A stretch of 6,150 nt of DNA from Coriobacteriaceae bacterium (GTDB taxonomy: Bacteria > Actinomycetota > Coriobacteriia > Anaerosomatales > D1FN1-002). Both the position numbers and the translations under genes were made by a program. The stretch is taken from NCBI GenBank assembly GCA_013824215.1, contig PNNM01000066.1, forward strand, positions 1 through 6,150, read 5' to 3'. The notes beneath the pieces were generated by a model, which had not been told where the DNA came from, searched no databases, and saw nothing but the letters and a program-made list of their open reading frames with translations. This document shows positions 5,284-6,150 of the stretch, one piece after another. Each line of letters opens with the position of its first letter. Position 1 is the first letter of the stretch.

Positions 5284-6150
5284 ATGATCGACATCCTTCC
5301 CCAGCCGATCGCCCTCCAGCTCGGCCCCCTCACCGTCGCCTGGTACGGCGTCGCCTACGCCGTCGGCCTCGCCCTTACCTACTGGGTCGTCAGCTCGGAG
5401 GTCCGGCGGCGCGGCCTCTCGCTCGGCATCCTCGCCAACGGATTCATCATCGTCGCGATCGCCGCCCTCATCGGCGGACGCCTCTACCACGTCATCGACC
5501 AGTGGCAGCTCTACAAGGACGACCTCCTCAAGATCGTTCTTCCCCCCTACAGCGGCCTCGGCGTCTACGGCGGCATCGTGACCGGGTTCGCCGCCGGCCT
5601 GACCTACGCCCGCTGGAAGCGGCAGTCGCTCTGGACCTGGATGGACTGCGCCGCACCCGGGATCCTGATGATGCAGGCGGTCGCTCGGTGGGGCAACTTC
5701 TTCAACCAGGAGCTCTACGGGCCGCCCACCACCCTGCCGTGGGGGATCCTGATCGACTGCGAGCACCGGACGCTCACGTACGCGTGCGAGGCGACGCCCG
5801 CCTACACGCACTTCCATCCGCTCTTCCTGTACGAATCGCTCTCCGGGCTGCTCGGCACGATCGTGCTGCTGACGCTGGCGCGCCGCTCGACCCGGCTCCG
5901 CCCCGGCGACATCGTGCTGCTCTTCTTCGTCTGGTTCGGGACGACCCGCTTCCTGTTGGAGCCGCTGCGCTCCAACAACTGGACCTTCTTCGGGATCCCG
6001 ACCGCGTCGATCATCTCCGCCACCTTCGTGCTCGGCGCGATCGCCATCCTGCTCTTCCGCCACCGGCCGGGCGCGGTCGCGCCGGCGGGCTCGCCGGACG
6101 CCGACGAAGCCGAAGCAGCCGAAGCCGAAGCCGAAGGGGCCGAACCAGCC
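5284..6150 (+). CDS. lgt: Prolipoprotein diacylglyceryl transferase Lgt, runs off right edge
   Basis: 289 codons visible, open at the edge. Lgt is an inner-membrane enzyme that moves diacylglycerol from phosphatidylglycerol to the lipobox cysteine of prelipoproteins, the first step of lipoprotein maturation. Seen: the N-terminal WYGVAYAVGL (20-29), GGRLYHVI (64-71), the glycine-rich SGLGVYGGIVTG (90-101), the Lgt signature region ARWGNFFNQELYG (134-146) and HPLFLYES (178-185). TRFLLEPLR (221-229) carries the late conserved arginine. Several hydrophobic helices alternate with these. The family's catalytic core is complete by about residue 260. Beyond it lies a low-complexity Ala/Glu tail (about 262-289) built from repeated GCCGAA codon pairs and not needed in known Lgt. 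Start: the ATG at 5284 gives the usual short lead before the first helix. Confidence 0.95.
   Translation, partial: MIDILPQPIALQLGPLTVAWYGVAYAVGLALTYWVVSSEVRRRGLSLGILANGFIIVAIAALIGGRLYHVIDQWQLYKDDLLKIVLPPYSGLGVYGGIVTGFAAGLTYARWKRQSLWTWMDCAAPGILMMQAVARWGNFFNQELYGPPTTLPWGILIDCEHRTLTYACEATPAYTHFHPLFLYESLSGLLGTIVLLTLARRSTRLRPGDIVLLFFVWFGTTRFLLEPLRSNNWTFFGIPTASIISATFVLGAIAILLFRHRPGAVAPAGSPDADEAEAAEAEAEGAEPA

Noticed and set aside
5131..6063. Long open frame antisense to lgt
   Set aside because: Low-complexity Gly/Asp/Glu/Arg composition produced by G/C third positions of lgt; no recognisable domain.

Overview
The window is GC-rich bacterial chromosome. The coding regions have strongly G/C-biased third codon positions, and long open frames run antisense to most genes, as expected at this GC. 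I infer a high-GC lineage, probably Chloroflexota (for example an uncultured soil or freshwater group) or possibly Actinomycetota. The basis is composition, the character of the Lgt protein and several promoters whose -10 box lies only 6-8 nt before the start codon (leaderless transcripts). No 16S or other decisive marker is present.

Left part (1-1303, minus strand): a probable two-gene unit read right to left. A fused ArsR-type repressor plus SRPBCC (AHSA1-like) domain protein is followed 66 bp later by a ClbS/DfsB-type four-helix bundle protein that runs off the left edge. The first gene has a clear promoter in which a perfect GTGACC/GGTCAC inverted repeat sits inside the -35/-10 spacer, a layout that fits autorepression. 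Just upstream is a ~203-bp imperfect palindrome (1311-1513) that encodes nothing recognisable and looks like a MITE or a relic of opposed transposon ends.

Middle (1514-4604): about 490 bp without a convincing gene, with a few small palindromes, then a short open frame for a single-pass membrane protein (2006-2188). Its stop codon is supplied by the left end of an apparently complete IS21-family insertion sequence (2174-4604). The element has ~52-bp terminal inverted repeats with two internal repeat cores at each end. It carries istA (DDE transposase) and istB (AAA+ helper ATPase), overlapping by ATGA. No target-site duplication is visible.

Right part (4605-6150): about 340 bp without a convincing gene, containing a near-identical 27/28-bp repeat pair. 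Then comes a divergent pair: a 63-aa single-pass membrane protein on the minus strand and lgt (prolipoprotein diacylglyceryl transferase) on the plus strand, running off the right edge. Both have candidate -10 elements immediately before their start codons.

I see no CRISPR array, defence system, rRNA or tRNA. The least explained structures are the large palindrome, the regulator fusion with an internal Shine-Dalgarno/ATG between its domains, and the spacer-embedded operator on a leaderless promoter.
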